A stretch of DNA of 48,003 nt from Deltaproteobacteria bacterium (lineage in GTDB: Bacteria; Desulfobacterota; Syntrophia; Syntrophales; UBA2210): contig JAFDAS010000007.1 of assembly GCA_019313695.1 (NCBI GenBank), forward strand, positions 1 through 48,003. The letters are read 5' to 3'. The translations under genes were made by a program, and so were the position numbers. The notes beneath the pieces are model-generated. The model saw only the letters and a list, made by a program, of their open reading frames with translations. It did no database searches and had not been told where the DNA came from. Of this stretch, positions 16,109 through 26,036 are shown piece by piece. Within the stretch, counting starts at the first letter, position 1. The number at the start of each line of letters is the position of its first letter.

Positions 16109-17921
16109 TCCGTGGAAATTCAGGAAGAAAATTCGAGTGGTTATATGGCTGGTGTTTCTTGCATTTTTCATTCTGACCGCCAGGCTCTGGTATCTCCAGG
16201 TTGTCAAGGGGGATAATCTGAGGCAGCGGTCCGAGAACAATCGAATCCGCATCCAGGAGATAAAACCACTCAGGGGATTGATCATGGACACCCACGGGGA
16301 TATCCTGGTGGACAATCAATCCTCTTTTGATATATCCATAATTCCGGAGGCCGCAAAGAATATAGAAGATGTTATGAGTAAGCTGGCAGGCCTTTGCGAT
16401 TGGGGGCCGGACGCGATATTCTATGATAACGCTTCTTTTAAGTCCGGCAAACCTTTTGTCCCTGTCAGGATCAGCAGAAATATAGGGAGGGATAAACTGG
16501 CCACAGTGGAAACCAATTCCATGGATCTGCCGGGTGTGGTGGTCGATGTTGTCCCTGTAAGGGAATATATATATGGGGAGATGATGGCTCACATCCTTGG
16601 TTATGTCGGAGAGATAAGCGCCTCCGAGTTGAACAGGGATGCTTACTCCGGTTACAGGCTGGATGACATAGTCGGAAAGTATGGAATCGAGAAATATCTG
16701 GATGAATATCTCAAGGGTGAAAGAGGAGGAGAACAGACAGAGGTAGATGCCGTCGGAAGAAGACTGAACGTGCTGGGAAAGATCAAGTCTGTTCCCGGTC
16801 ATAATGTTATCCTTAACATTGATGCCGATCTTCAAAAGATCTGCTGGGATGCCTTTCAAGAGAAAGCGGGAACGGCGATTGTTATGGACCCGCGTACCGG
16901 CTGTGTTATGGCAATGGTAAACAGGCCATCTTTTGACCCGAATCTCTTTAACCGCGGAATATCCGGGGAGAACTGGAAGAAACTGACGACGAATCCTCTG
17001 TGTCCTCTGCAGAACAAGGCTGTTTCAGGGCAATATCCCCCCGGCTCCACCTATAAACTGGTCGTCGCGGCCGCGGCGCTTGAGGAGGGTCTGGTAACAG
17101 AGGATACCCAAATATTCTGTGACGGCACATACCGGATGGGGGACAGGACTTTCAGGTGCTGGAAGAAGGGTGGTCACGGTACGGTGGATCTGCATCGCGC
17201 CATAGTGGAATCATGTGATGTCTATTTTTATCATCTGGGGGAGATGCTTGGTGTTGATAAACTGGCGGAGTATGCCGCAGGGTTTGGTTTTGGATATACA
17301 ACCGGCGTAGCTCTTCCGGGAGAAAAGAAGGGTCTGGTTCCTACAAAGGAATGGAAGCTGAAAAAATACGGGGAACCCTGGCAGAGGGGTGAAACCACCT
17401 CGTTGTCCATAGGACAGGGGTTTTCCCTTGTTACTCCCCTGCAGTTGCTTAGGGCGTATTGTTCAATAGCCAACGGCGGAATTCTCTATAGACCGCGGCT
17501 TATAAAGGGTATTGAGACGGTGGACAGACAAACAGTCAGAGGGTTTCCTCCTGAAAAAGAGAGGAGTATTCCTGTCAGCGGAAAAAATGTCGATATATTG
17601 AAGCATGGTCTGTGGGGGGCGGTTAATGAACCCCACGGCACTGGCTGGGCACTGAAAAGAAAGGAAATGGATGTGTGCGGGAAGACCGGCACCGCGCAGG
17701 TTATAAGTATGCCGGAGGATGGGGAGGACCAGAAGGGTGATGTCCCGTACAGATTCAGAGATCATGCCCTGTTTGTCTGTTTTGTACCTTACAAAGATCC
17801 CGAAATAGCGGTTCTGGTTATTGTGGAACATGGGGGACATGGCGGGTCCGTGTCTGCACCCATTGCGCGCAGGATCGTTGACGGGTATTTTAATCTCGAG
17901 AGAAAAGAGCAAAAGATGTGA
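16074..17921 (+). CDS. mrdA: penicillin-binding protein 2 (peptidoglycan D,D-transpeptidase)
   Basis: 615 residues. A single membrane anchor lies at about 24-44 (VVIWLVFLAFFILTARLWYL), then the dimerisation/pedestal domain (IQEIKPLRGLIMDTHGDIL, AHILGYVGEIS) and the transpeptidase domain. The catalytic motifs are the SxxK serine in PPGSTYKL near 325, the SxN-equivalent SCD in VESCDVYFYHLG near 382, and KTG in CGKTGTAQVIS near 537. This is the elongasome transpeptidase partnered with RodA. ATG 16074 lies inside the mreD end, so the genes are coupled. The rodA GTG overlaps its last codons. Confidence 0.96.
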   Translation: MFGNQDRLTNYDPWKFRKKIRVVIWLVFLAFFILTARLWYLQVVKGDNLRQRSENNRIRIQEIKPLRGLIMDTHGDILVDNQSSFDISIIPEAAKNIEDVMSKLAGLCDWGPDAIFYDNASFKSGKPFVPVRISRNIGRDKLATVETNSMDLPGVVVDVVPVREYIYGEMMAHILGYVGEISASELNRDAYSGYRLDDIVGKYGIEKYLDEYLKGERGGEQTEVDAVGRRLNVLGKIKSVPGHNVILNIDADLQKICWDAFQEKAGTAIVMDPRTGCVMAMVNRPSFDPNLFNRGISGENWKKLTTNPLCPLQNKAVSGQYPPGSTYKLVVAAAALEEGLVTEDTQIFCDGTYRMGDRTFRCWKKGGHGTVDLHRAIVESCDVYFYHLGEMLGVDKLAEYAAGFGFGYTTGVALPGEKKGLVPTKEWKLKKYGEPWQRGETTSLSIGQGFSLVTPLQLLRAYCSIANGGILYRPRLIKGIETVDRQTVRGFPPEKERSIPVSGKNVDILKHGLWGAVNEPHGTGWALKRKEMDVCGKTGTAQVISMPEDGEDQKGDVPYRFRDHALFVCFVPYKDPEIAVLVIVEHGGHGGSVSAPIARRIVDGYFNLERKEQKM

Positions 17922-19021
17922 AGATTGATCGTAGATTGTTTGCCAATTTTGACTGGGTCCTTCTGGGACTGGTTCTTCTGATAAGCGGTATAGGGATTTT
18001 GAATCTCTATAGCGCCGGTTCTAACCTGTCCGCGGGAGGAGAACCTCTCTACATAAAACAGATGACCTGGGTCTTGCTGGGACTTGTTATGATGGTTATC
18101 GCTTTCAGCGTCGATTATCATATTATCATAAGACATGCCTATCTTATTTATGTGATTTCAGTCCTGTTGCTTTTGCTGGTTTTTTTCTACGGGAACATTA
18201 CCCACGGTTCACAGAGATGGCTGGCGCTGTACGGATTTTCCTTTCAGCCGTCGGAATTGATGAAGCTGGCAATTATCATTGTCCTGGTGAGGTACTTTGA
18301 TGATAATATGGAGAAAGGTTATCGTTTTGGTAATCTTGTGGTCCTCCTGACAGTCGTGGGGATACCTTTTTTTATGATAGCAAGACAACCGGACCTGGGT
18401 ACCGCGATGTTTCTGATGGTACTGTTTCTTTCCATGGCGGTTTTTGCCGGGGTCGGCAGGAAATTTCTTATATACTTTACCCTGGGTGGCATGATATTAG
18501 CTCCGCTGTGCTGGTTTTTCATGAAGGACTACCAGAGGGAAAGAATACTTACCTTTCTGAGCCCTGAACGGGATCCCCTCGGAGCGGGTTATCATATCAT
18601 ACAATCCATAATCGCCATTGGTTCCGGCGGCATCTGGGGAAAGGGGTTCCTGAAGGGAACTCAGACACAGCTGAGATTTTTGCCTGAGCAGCAGACGGAT
18701 TTTGTTTTTTCCGTTTTTGCCGAGGAATGGGGGTTTGGCGGGGTATTTGTCCTGATGTTTATATTTTTTGTGTTGATCATGTGGGGTCTGAAGATTACAC
18801 GATATTCCAGAGATTTGCCGGGGGCATTGACGGCCTTTGGAGTGACGATGTTTGTCTTCTGGGGTATATTTATAAACGTCGGCATGGCTATCGGCATATT
18901 CCCTGTTGTGGGAATACCGCTCCCTTTTTTCAGTTATGGGGGGTCTTCAATGATTGCTCTGATGATAGGGGCGGGCCTGCTGATGAATGTGAGTATGCGG
19001 AGGTTTATCCTTCAACCATGA
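17918..19021 (+). CDS. rodA: RodA, SEDS-family peptidoglycan glycosyltransferase
   Basis: 367 residues with about ten membrane helices. SEDS landmarks include HGSQRWLALYGFSFQPSELMK near 95-115 and LKGTQTQLRFLPEQQTDFVF near 247-266 before the large loop aspartate region, with GIPLPFFSYGGSSM near 335 close to the end. It polymerises lipid II glycan strands in the elongasome with PBP2. The start is GTG 17918, overlapping the mrdA stop. The stop codon TGA (19019-19021) lies at the very start of a family-D palindromic repeat. Confidence 0.96.
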   Translation: MKIDRRLFANFDWVLLGLVLLISGIGILNLYSAGSNLSAGGEPLYIKQMTWVLLGLVMMVIAFSVDYHIIIRHAYLIYVISVLLLLLVFFYGNITHGSQRWLALYGFSFQPSELMKLAIIIVLVRYFDDNMEKGYRFGNLVVLLTVVGIPFFMIARQPDLGTAMFLMVLFLSMAVFAGVGRKFLIYFTLGGMILAPLCWFFMKDYQRERILTFLSPERDPLGAGYHIIQSIIAIGSGGIWGKGFLKGTQTQLRFLPEQQTDFVFSVFAEEWGFGGVFVLMFIFFVLIMWGLKITRYSRDLPGALTAFGVTMFVFWGIFINVGMAIGIFPVVGIPLPFFSYGGSSMIALMIGAGLLMNVSMRRFILQP

Positions 19022-19175
19022 TACATTCGCAAAAAGTCTTAAAAATGTCATGCCGGACCCCGTATCCGGTACGGGGCAGGCCTGATCCGGCATCCAGAAC
19101 ATGTTGAAATTACTGGATTCCGGCTTCCGCCGGAATGACGGAAAATGGCATTTTCTGACTTTTTACGAATGTATC
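19020..19175. repeat. dispersed palindromic repeat (family D), copy 3
   Basis: Arms GATACATTCGCAAAAAGTC (19020-19038) and GACTTTTTACGAATGTATC (19157-19175) are near-perfect inverses. Inside are CCGGAATGAC/GTCATGCCGG arms and a GTATCCGGTACGGGG segment. It follows rodA directly and may end its transcription. A partial arm (CTTTTTACGAATACATC) recurs at about 19693-19709. Confidence 0.75.
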
Positions 19176-19243
19176 AATCTTGACAGTTTTATGAGTCCCG
19201 CAGTCACCCGTTTGTGGAGGGACACGCGGAGAGGAGATTTTGA

Positions 19244-19651
19244 ATGATGAACAGGAAAAAAGACAAAGATGAGGAGATAAAGGCCTTTCTGGGTAAGGGC
19301 GCGGAGTTCAATGGAAAACTTGTCCTGAGTGGCCTGGTGAGAATCGATGGCGAATTCAAGGGTGAGGCATTGGGCAGCGGGATGTTGATCATAGGAGAGG
19401 GCGCCTATGTCGAAGCGGATATCGCGGTTGACAGTATATTGATTTCCGGTGAAGTAAGGGGGAATCTCGATATCAGGGAAAATGCAGAGATTTCGTCCAC
19501 GGGCAGACTCCTGGGCAGCATGAAGACGTCGATTCTTGTGGTGAAAGAGGGCGCTGTAATCGATGGCGCGTGTCATATGTCGGGCAAGGATAAGGATGAA
19601 GGTGAATATAAGGATAAGGACGGATATACAGTAGCCGAAACAGGCGAATAG
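19244..19651 (+). CDS. bactofilin (DUF583)
   Basis: 135 residues with the bactofilin core of short beta-helix repeats from about 20 to 108: GKLVLSGLVRIDGEFKGEAL, LIIGEGAYVEADIAVDSILI, GEVRGNLDIRENAEISSTGR. The N- and C-termini are short, charged and lysine-rich, as is typical. Bactofilins polymerise without nucleotides on the membrane and help place cell-wall or polar machinery. Its position after the mre-mrdA-rodA operon fits a morphogenesis role, but it has its own leader (a repeat lies between). The binding site GAGAGGAG precedes ATG 19244. Confidence 0.92.
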   Translation: MMNRKKDKDEEIKAFLGKGAEFNGKLVLSGLVRIDGEFKGEALGSGMLIIGEGAYVEADIAVDSILISGEVRGNLDIRENAEISSTGRLLGSMKTSILVVKEGAVIDGACHMSGKDKDEGEYKDKDGYTVAETGE

Positions 19652-19770
19652 AGTGGCGCTTCCAGGCAGCCTGACAAGCGGATATGGACGGAGCTTTTTA
19701 CGAATACATCAAACGTCCTCAGCAAAGGGAAGATTCCGGATATATAGTATGACCGCCGGTCAAAAAAAAC

Positions 19771-19799
19771 TTGACAAGGTCATGGAGTTATGGTTAGTA
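19771..19799 (+). promoter_or_regulatory. putative promoter for the atp operon
   Basis: A perfect -35 TTGACA at 19771-19776 is followed after 17 bases by a poor -10 candidate, TTAGTA (19794-19799). It is about 130 bases before the first ATP synthase gene. The -35 is convincing and the -10 is not. Confidence 0.35.
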
Positions 19800-19881
19800 C
19801 TTCCCGATTTTTGGCAGAGACCTCAATAGAGACTTTCCCAAAGTTATTTTTAATCTTCAGACATTTCTCACATAGTAATGG

Positions 19882-19901
19882 GGGTTTGTCATGACAAACC
19901 C
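19882..19901. promoter_or_regulatory. 20-bp perfect palindrome in the atp operon leader
   Basis: GGGTTTGTCATGACAAACCC is fully self-complementary and lies 27 bases before the first atp start codon. No T-run follows, so it is not an ordinary terminator. It could be a regulator binding site or a leader hairpin. Confidence 0.4.
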
Positions 19902-19928
19902 TTAATATCAAGGAGTGGTGGATATCAA

Positions 19929-20354
19929 ATGGTAGAGCTGAATTATACAGTCTGGATCCAGATGGCCAATTTCCTCTTGTTAATCTTGTTGCTCAACTTC
20001 CTCCTTTACAAGCCTGTTTTAAAGATCATCGAAAAAAGAGATAAAAAGATTGAAGAGTCGAATGAGGAAGTAAGATCTCTCGATGAAACAATCAAGCGTA
20101 AAATGGCCCGGTACGAGGAACAGATACGTCAGGCAAGAACAGAGGCTGCTGCTCAGAGAGATGAAATTGAAAAAGAAGGGACAGAGCAGGGGGAAGTGAT
20201 AACCGGAAAAGTAAGGAATGAGATCTCGAAAAAAATGGAAGACTTTAAGGCTGATATGCAGAAAGAAGCGGATGAAGCCAGGGGTGTTCTGCGGGATCAA
20301 ACCAGAACGATAGCCGGGGAGATTTCTGAAAAGATATTGGGAAGGGGTATATAG
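19929..20354 (+). CDS. ATP synthase F0 subunit b' (AtpF')
   Basis: 141 residues: one N-terminal membrane helix (WIQMANFLLLILLLNFLLY) followed by a long charged helix that forms the peripheral stalk. It is the first of two b-type subunits, so the stalk is probably a b/b' heterodimer, as in many deltaproteobacteria, cyanobacteria and alphaproteobacteria. An upstream in-frame ATG at 19878 exists, but it would read through the leader palindrome. ATG 19929 has the good binding site CAAGGAGTGG and begins as the family does. The next gene starts directly after the stop. Confidence 0.9.
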   Translation: MVELNYTVWIQMANFLLLILLLNFLLYKPVLKIIEKRDKKIEESNEEVRSLDETIKRKMARYEEQIRQARTEAAAQRDEIEKEGTEQGEVITGKVRNEISKKMEDFKADMQKEADEARGVLRDQTRTIAGEISEKILGRGI

Positions 20355-21053
20355 ATGAAGCGCCTTTTAGTTGTTTTTGGTTTGGCCCTGGCATTGTTGC
20401 TGGCACCTGCTGTCCTTGCTGTCGCGGATAGCGGTCAGGGTGGTGAGAAGGGTCTGCAAAGCGAGAAAGCCCTGCAGAGCATCGGGGCGAAGGAAGGCGT
20501 GGAAATAGAAGCTGAAGATATCGCCATGGAAGATATTGTTGAAGAGGAACACCATGGAGAGGATCATGGCAAGGCAAAACTTATCAATTTTGGCTGGAGG
20601 ATTCTTAATTTTGTCGTATTGTTTGTAATTCTTTATAAACTTTCAGCCAAGGCTATCAGGAATTTTTTTGCCGGTGGTCGCGAATCCATAAAGGCTTCAC
20701 TGGAAGAGGCCGTGACGGCAAAAGAGGAGGCGGAAAAGAGGCTCAGGGAACACTCCGACAGGCTGGATAAGGCTACGGCGGAGATACAGGGAATCGCCGA
20801 TATGATAAAGGCACAGGGGGTTGCTGAGAAAGAGAAAATTATCGAAGAGGCAAAGAAAACCGCCGAGAAAATGGAGGAAGATTCAAAGGCCAGGATGGAT
20901 CAGGAATTTAAAAGGGTACTTAATCAACTCAGGACGGAAGCCACGGAGCTTTCCGTTAAGATGGCGGAAGAGATCTTAAAGAAGAACATCGAAGAAAAAG
21001 ATCACGAAACTATGGTTAACGATTTCTTAGACAGGATGGTGAGCCGAAATTGA
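20355..21053 (+). CDS. atpF: ATP synthase F0 subunit b
   Basis: 232 residues, longer than a standard b subunit (about 160). The extra part is N-terminal: a signal-peptide-like segment (MKRLLVVFGLALALLLAPAV, ending in VLAVA) and an acidic, His-containing linker to about residue 73. The true b helix (FGWRILNFVVLFVILYKLSA) and the long stalk coiled coil follow. Such signal-bearing b subunits are familiar in deltaproteobacteria. It lies directly behind the b' gene, and its stop overlaps the TTG start of atpH. Confidence 0.92.
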   Translation: MKRLLVVFGLALALLLAPAVLAVADSGQGGEKGLQSEKALQSIGAKEGVEIEAEDIAMEDIVEEEHHGEDHGKAKLINFGWRILNFVVLFVILYKLSAKAIRNFFAGGRESIKASLEEAVTAKEEAEKRLREHSDRLDKATAEIQGIADMIKAQGVAEKEKIIEEAKKTAEKMEEDSKARMDQEFKRVLNQLRTEATELSVKMAEEILKKNIEEKDHETMVNDFLDRMVSRN

Positions 21054-21595
21054 TTGGGAGCGATATTGCAAAGAGATACGCGAGGGCGCTGTTTGATATA
21101 GCGCGAGAGGAAGACAGAATAGAAGCCATAGGCGGCGAACTTAATGGATTCTCTTCCATATTGAAGGAAAACGAGAATTTGGTGGAATTCTTTGCCAATC
21201 CCGTATTCAGCTGCCCTGATAAAGCGGCTGTCATGGGAGATATTCTTGATAAGACTGATATGTCGGCCACTACGTCGAACTTTCTGAAGTTGCTGGTGGA
21301 TAAGGAGAGGACGGATATCCTTGAGCAGATTGAAGAGTGCTACCGGAAATATATGGATGATGTTTTGAATAAGGTGAGGGTCAGCGTAAAGACGGCATTC
21401 CCACTGTCAAGTGAGCTGTCCGTGAGAATCAAAAAACAGATGGAAGGCCTGACTGGAAAGAACGTTGAGATGGTTGTTGACGAAGATCCATCATTGTTGG
21501 GCGGTGTTGTTATAGGGGTCGGAGACACCCTTTACGATGGCAGTGTCAGGGCTCAACTGAACAACATGAGGGAACTCATAAGGGAGGAGATGTAA
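21050..21595 (+). CDS. atpH: ATP synthase F1 subunit delta
   Basis: 181 residues, the usual length. The OSCP/delta motif is seen at both ends: AKRYARALFDIA near residue 6 and a C-terminal stretch GGVVIGVGDTLYDGSVRAQL near 150. The subunit links F1 to the peripheral stalk. The start is TTG 21050 (MIGSDIAKRYA), overlapping the atpF stop by TTGA, so it is translationally coupled. A GGAGGAGA binding site for atpA lies at its 3' end. Confidence 0.95.
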   Translation: MIGSDIAKRYARALFDIAREEDRIEAIGGELNGFSSILKENENLVEFFANPVFSCPDKAAVMGDILDKTDMSATTSNFLKLLVDKERTDILEQIEECYRKYMDDVLNKVRVSVKTAFPLSSELSVRIKKQMEGLTGKNVEMVVDEDPSLLGGVVIGVGDTLYDGSVRAQLNNMRELIREEM

Positions 21596-21598
21596 GGG

Positions 21599-23113
21599 AT
21601 GGGTGCAATCAGGGCAGAGGAAATAACACAGATAATTTCCAAACAGATAAAAGATTATGAGAACAAACTGGATGTCAGTGAAACAGGTACAGTCCTGTCG
21701 GTTGGAGATGGTATCGCCAGAGTTTACGGTGTGGAGAATGCCATGGCCATGGAGCTCCTCGAGTTTCCCGGCGGCATATTGGGAATGGTGCTCAACCTTG
21801 AGAGGGACAACGTCGGTGTCGCCATCCTGGGTGAGGATATACATATCAAAGAAGGTGATGTGGTCAAGAGGACGGGCAAGATCGCGCAGATCCCGGTGGG
21901 CGAGGCTGTTCTGGGACGCGTTATTGATGCCACAGGAGAACCTCTGGATGGGAAGGGTCCCATAGAAACGGACACCTACAGCAGGATAGAGATGGTCGCG
22001 CCAGGCGTTATCGACAGACAGCCGGTTAACCAGCCTGTCTATACGGGATTAAAGTCTATCGATGCCATGACGCCTATCGGAAGGGGACAGAGAGAACTCA
22101 TCATCGGAGACCGCCAGATAGGCAAGACGGCAATATGCATAGATACCATTATCAGGCAGAGGGATACAGGAATCAAGTGTATCTATGTTGCCATAGGACA
22201 GAAGAAATCAACGGTGGCCCAGGTGGTCGAGGCACTGAGAAAGCACGACGCGATGAGTTACACCTGCGTCGTCGCGGCCTGTGCCAGTGATCCCGGAACG
22301 CTGCAGTACATAGCCGCGTTCGCGGGGTGCAGCATCGGAGAATACTTCAGGGACAACGGACAGGATGCCCTGATTATGTACGACGACCTCTCCAAACAGG
22401 CAGTGGCCTACAGACAGATATCGCTTCTACTGAGGAGACCTCCCGGACGTGAGGCCTATCCCGGAGATATTTTCTATAACCATTCAAGGCTTTTGGAACG
22501 TGCCGCCAGGGTGAACGAGAAACTGGGCGGCGGTTCTCTTACTGCGCTCCCCATTATCGAGACTCAGGCCGGGGACGTCTCCGCGTTTATCCCCACGAAC
22601 GTTATCTCCATTACAGACGGTCAAGTTTACCTCGAGCCGGATCTGTTCTTCTCGGGCGTGAGACCCGCGATCAATGTCGGCCTGTCCGTTTCAAGGGTTG
22701 GCGGCGCGGCGCAGGTGAAGGCTATGAAACAGGTTGCCGGCACCCTGAAACTCGACCTGGCCCAGTATCGGGAGCTCGCCTCCTTCTCGCAGTTCGGAAG
22801 CGACCTCGACAAGGCGACTCAGGCGCAGTTGAACAGGGGGGGGAGGCTTGTCGAAATTCTGAAGCAGCCCCAGTATCAGCCGATGTCGCTGGCTCAGGAG
22901 GTGGTGGTTCTGTACGCGGGCGTCAGGGGGTTTGTGGATAAATATCCTTTGGAAAGCCTCAAGGATTATGAGAAGGAGCTCCTGAGCTTTGTGGATAGCA
23001 AACATCCGGATGTAATGAAAGAGATAGATGAGAAACAGGAGCTGAGTCCTGAGCTGGACAACAGGATAAAGGATATGTTAACGGAGTTTGATTCGGTATT
23101 TACCTCCGAGTAG
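21599..23113 (+). CDS. atpA: ATP synthase F1 subunit alpha
   Basis: 504 residues, standard length. Walker A is GDRQIGKTA near 169-177, with [20 protein letters not shown] near 260 and the family signature [17 protein letters not shown] near 361-377. This is the non-catalytic nucleotide-binding subunit of the F1 hexamer. It starts three bases after the atpH stop, with GGAGGAG upstream. The N-terminal delta-binding segment ([17 protein letters not shown]) is present. Confidence 0.98.
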   Translation: MGAIRAEEITQIISKQIKDYENKLDVSETGTVLSVGDGIARVYGVENAMAMELLEFPGGILGMVLNLERDNVGVAILGEDIHIKEGDVVKRTGKIAQIPVGEAVLGRVIDATGEPLDGKGPIETDTYSRIEMVAPGVIDRQPVNQPVYTGLKSIDAMTPIGRGQRELIIGDRQIGKTAICIDTIIRQRDTGIKCIYVAIGQKKSTVAQVVEALRKHDAMSYTCVVAACASDPGTLQYIAAFAGCSIGEYFRDNGQDALIMYDDLSKQAVAYRQISLLLRRPPGREAYPGDIFYNHSRLLERAARVNEKLGGGSLTALPIIETQAGDVSAFIPTNVISITDGQVYLEPDLFFSGVRPAINVGLSVSRVGGAAQVKAMKQVAGTLKLDLAQYRELASFSQFGSDLDKATQAQLNRGGRLVEILKQPQYQPMSLAQEVVVLYAGVRGFVDKYPLESLKDYEKELLSFVDSKHPDVMKEIDEKQELSPELDNRIKDMLTEFDSVFTSE

Positions 23114-23173
23114 AGAAACAGGCATCTGAGTACTGCTGTATAATCCGGAGATGGTACAGGGGAGTGGTTGTTA

Positions 23174-24049
23174 ATGGGCGCATCGTTAAAAGACATTAAG
23201 AGACAATCTATAGCCGTAGATAAGACCAGACAAATCACCCGTGCTATGAACATGGTGGCGGCGTCAAAGTTGAAGGCGGCGCAGTCGAAGATGGAGAATT
23301 TCAGGCCTTACGCGGATAAGATTATGGATGTATTTGACAGTCTGGCCGGGAGAGTGACATCGACCACGAATCCCCTGCTTGCCGTGCGTGAGCCACGCAG
23401 GATCAGGGTAATCATGATGACATCGGACAGGGGCCTCTGCGGCGGGTTTAATGCGAATATAATAAAGGAAGTTGAGAAATTCACAAAAGAAAAAACGGCT
23501 GAGGGGAAGGAAGTGTCGTTGATCGCCGTCGGCAAGAAGGGGAGAGATCCCTTCAGAAAGAAGGTAAAGATAGCGGGCGAGCATATAGACCAGCTGAGCC
23601 GCTTCGATATCAGCCTGGCTGCAGGCATTGCGGGAGAGGCGGTGCCGCCATTTGTCGCTGAAGAATATGACGAGCTGTACCTCTGCTACAATGAATTCCG
23701 GAGTGTTGCTTCGCAGAAGCCCAGAATGATCAGATTATTGCCCGCATCCTCCGTTGGTTCAGATGAGGGAGAACCTGAATCCACAGTTGATTACATTTAC
23801 GAACCTTCCGAGGAAGAACTTCTGGCCCATATTATCCCCCTGTATTTGAGGGTACTTATCTACAGGGGACTGCTGGAGACGTCGGCAGGTGAGCATGGCG
23901 CCAGGATGGTTGCGATGGATAACGCGAGAAGCAGTTGTGAAGATATGTTGCAGAGCCTTACCCGGCAGTTTAACAGGGCGCGGCAGGCGGCCATTACCGC
24001 TGAGCTTATGGATATTGTAGGCGGTACGGAGGCACTGTCGGCAGGGTAA
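23174..24049 (+). CDS. atpG: ATP synthase F1 subunit gamma
   Basis: 291 residues. The central rotor shaft has conserved ends: SLKDIKRQSIAVDKTRQITR, AMNMVAASKL at the N-terminus, TSDRGLCGGFNANI near 80, and MDNARSSCEDMLQSLTRQFN followed by RARQAAITAELMDIVGG at the C-terminus. ATG 23174 (MGASLKDIKRQ) is preferred to an in-frame TTG six bases earlier, because it matches the family start and has GGGGAG upstream. A 60-base gap separates it from atpA. Confidence 0.96.
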   Translation: MGASLKDIKRQSIAVDKTRQITRAMNMVAASKLKAAQSKMENFRPYADKIMDVFDSLAGRVTSTTNPLLAVREPRRIRVIMMTSDRGLCGGFNANIIKEVEKFTKEKTAEGKEVSLIAVGKKGRDPFRKKVKIAGEHIDQLSRFDISLAAGIAGEAVPPFVAEEYDELYLCYNEFRSVASQKPRMIRLLPASSVGSDEGEPESTVDYIYEPSEEELLAHIIPLYLRVLIYRGLLETSAGEHGARMVAMDNARSSCEDMLQSLTRQFNRARQAAITAELMDIVGGTEALSAG

Positions 24050-24067
24050 TCGCACATAAAAGGATAG

Positions 24068-25498
<1,431 letters not shown>

Positions 25499-25514
25499 GC
25501 CGGAGGATTGTTAG

Positions 25515-25922
25515 ATGGCCGATCAACTGATGTTGGAGATAGTTACACCTGAAAAGCTCGCGTTCAGCGATGTTGTCGAAGAGGTGACATTATCAGGAAG
25601 CGAAGGAGAATTCGGGGTATTAATCGGTCACGCGCCACTCTTGAGTTCTATAAAATTCGGTGAGCTCAACTATACGAAAGACAGCAAGAAGACATATTGG
25701 TTTGCCGGTGACGGATACGCGGAGATAACGAATCTCAAGGCAACAGTTCTTGTTGAATCGATCGAGGAGGCGAAGTCCATAATAGGGGAGGAAGCGCAGA
25801 AGACCAGAGAATCGGTGGAAGCGCAGCTGGCCGGGATGGACAAGGATGATCCCGATTACGAGAGGGTGAAGAAAACTCTGGGCAGGGCTGAGGCAAGGCT
25901 TAAGGTCGCAGAGAAAGTGTAG
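25515..25922 (+). CDS. atpC: ATP synthase F1 subunit epsilon
   Basis: 135 residues. The N-terminal beta barrel includes LEIVTPEKLAFSDVVEEVTL, SGSEGEFGVLIGHAPLLSSI and WFAGDGYAEI. The C-terminal helical hairpin is acidic and carries RAEARLKVAEKV at its end. It regulates and couples rotation. It is the last gene of the cluster and is closed by a strong terminator 60 bases downstream. The genes for subunits a and c are absent from the cluster; in this group they are usually in a separate operon. Confidence 0.95.
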   Translation: MADQLMLEIVTPEKLAFSDVVEEVTLSGSEGEFGVLIGHAPLLSSIKFGELNYTKDSKKTYWFAGDGYAEITNLKATVLVESIEEAKSIIGEEAQKTRESVEAQLAGMDKDDPDYERVKKTLGRAEARLKVAEKV

Positions 25923-25982
25923 GGGTGTGGCTTCTGCATAATTTCCTGTATGTCCGTTATATCAAGGCGATTGGACATTAAA

Positions 25983-26015
25983 GCCAGGGGAGCTTGCTCC
26001 CCTGGCTTGTTTTTT
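25983..26015 (+). terminator. rho-independent terminator of the atp operon
   Basis: GCCAGGGGAGC and its inverse GCTCCCCTGGC form an 11-bp stem with a 2-base TT loop (25983-26006), followed by TTGTTTTTT. It is a textbook intrinsic terminator between atpC and the antiporter gene. Confidence 0.93.
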
Positions 26016-26036
26016 CTGTGGCGGAGGCATCAACTC

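Noticed and set aside
25950-26036. N-terminal extension of the antiporter
   Set aside because: It would be translated from the terminator hairpin of the atp operon. The ATG at 26037 has a good Shine-Dalgarno and a proper first helix.
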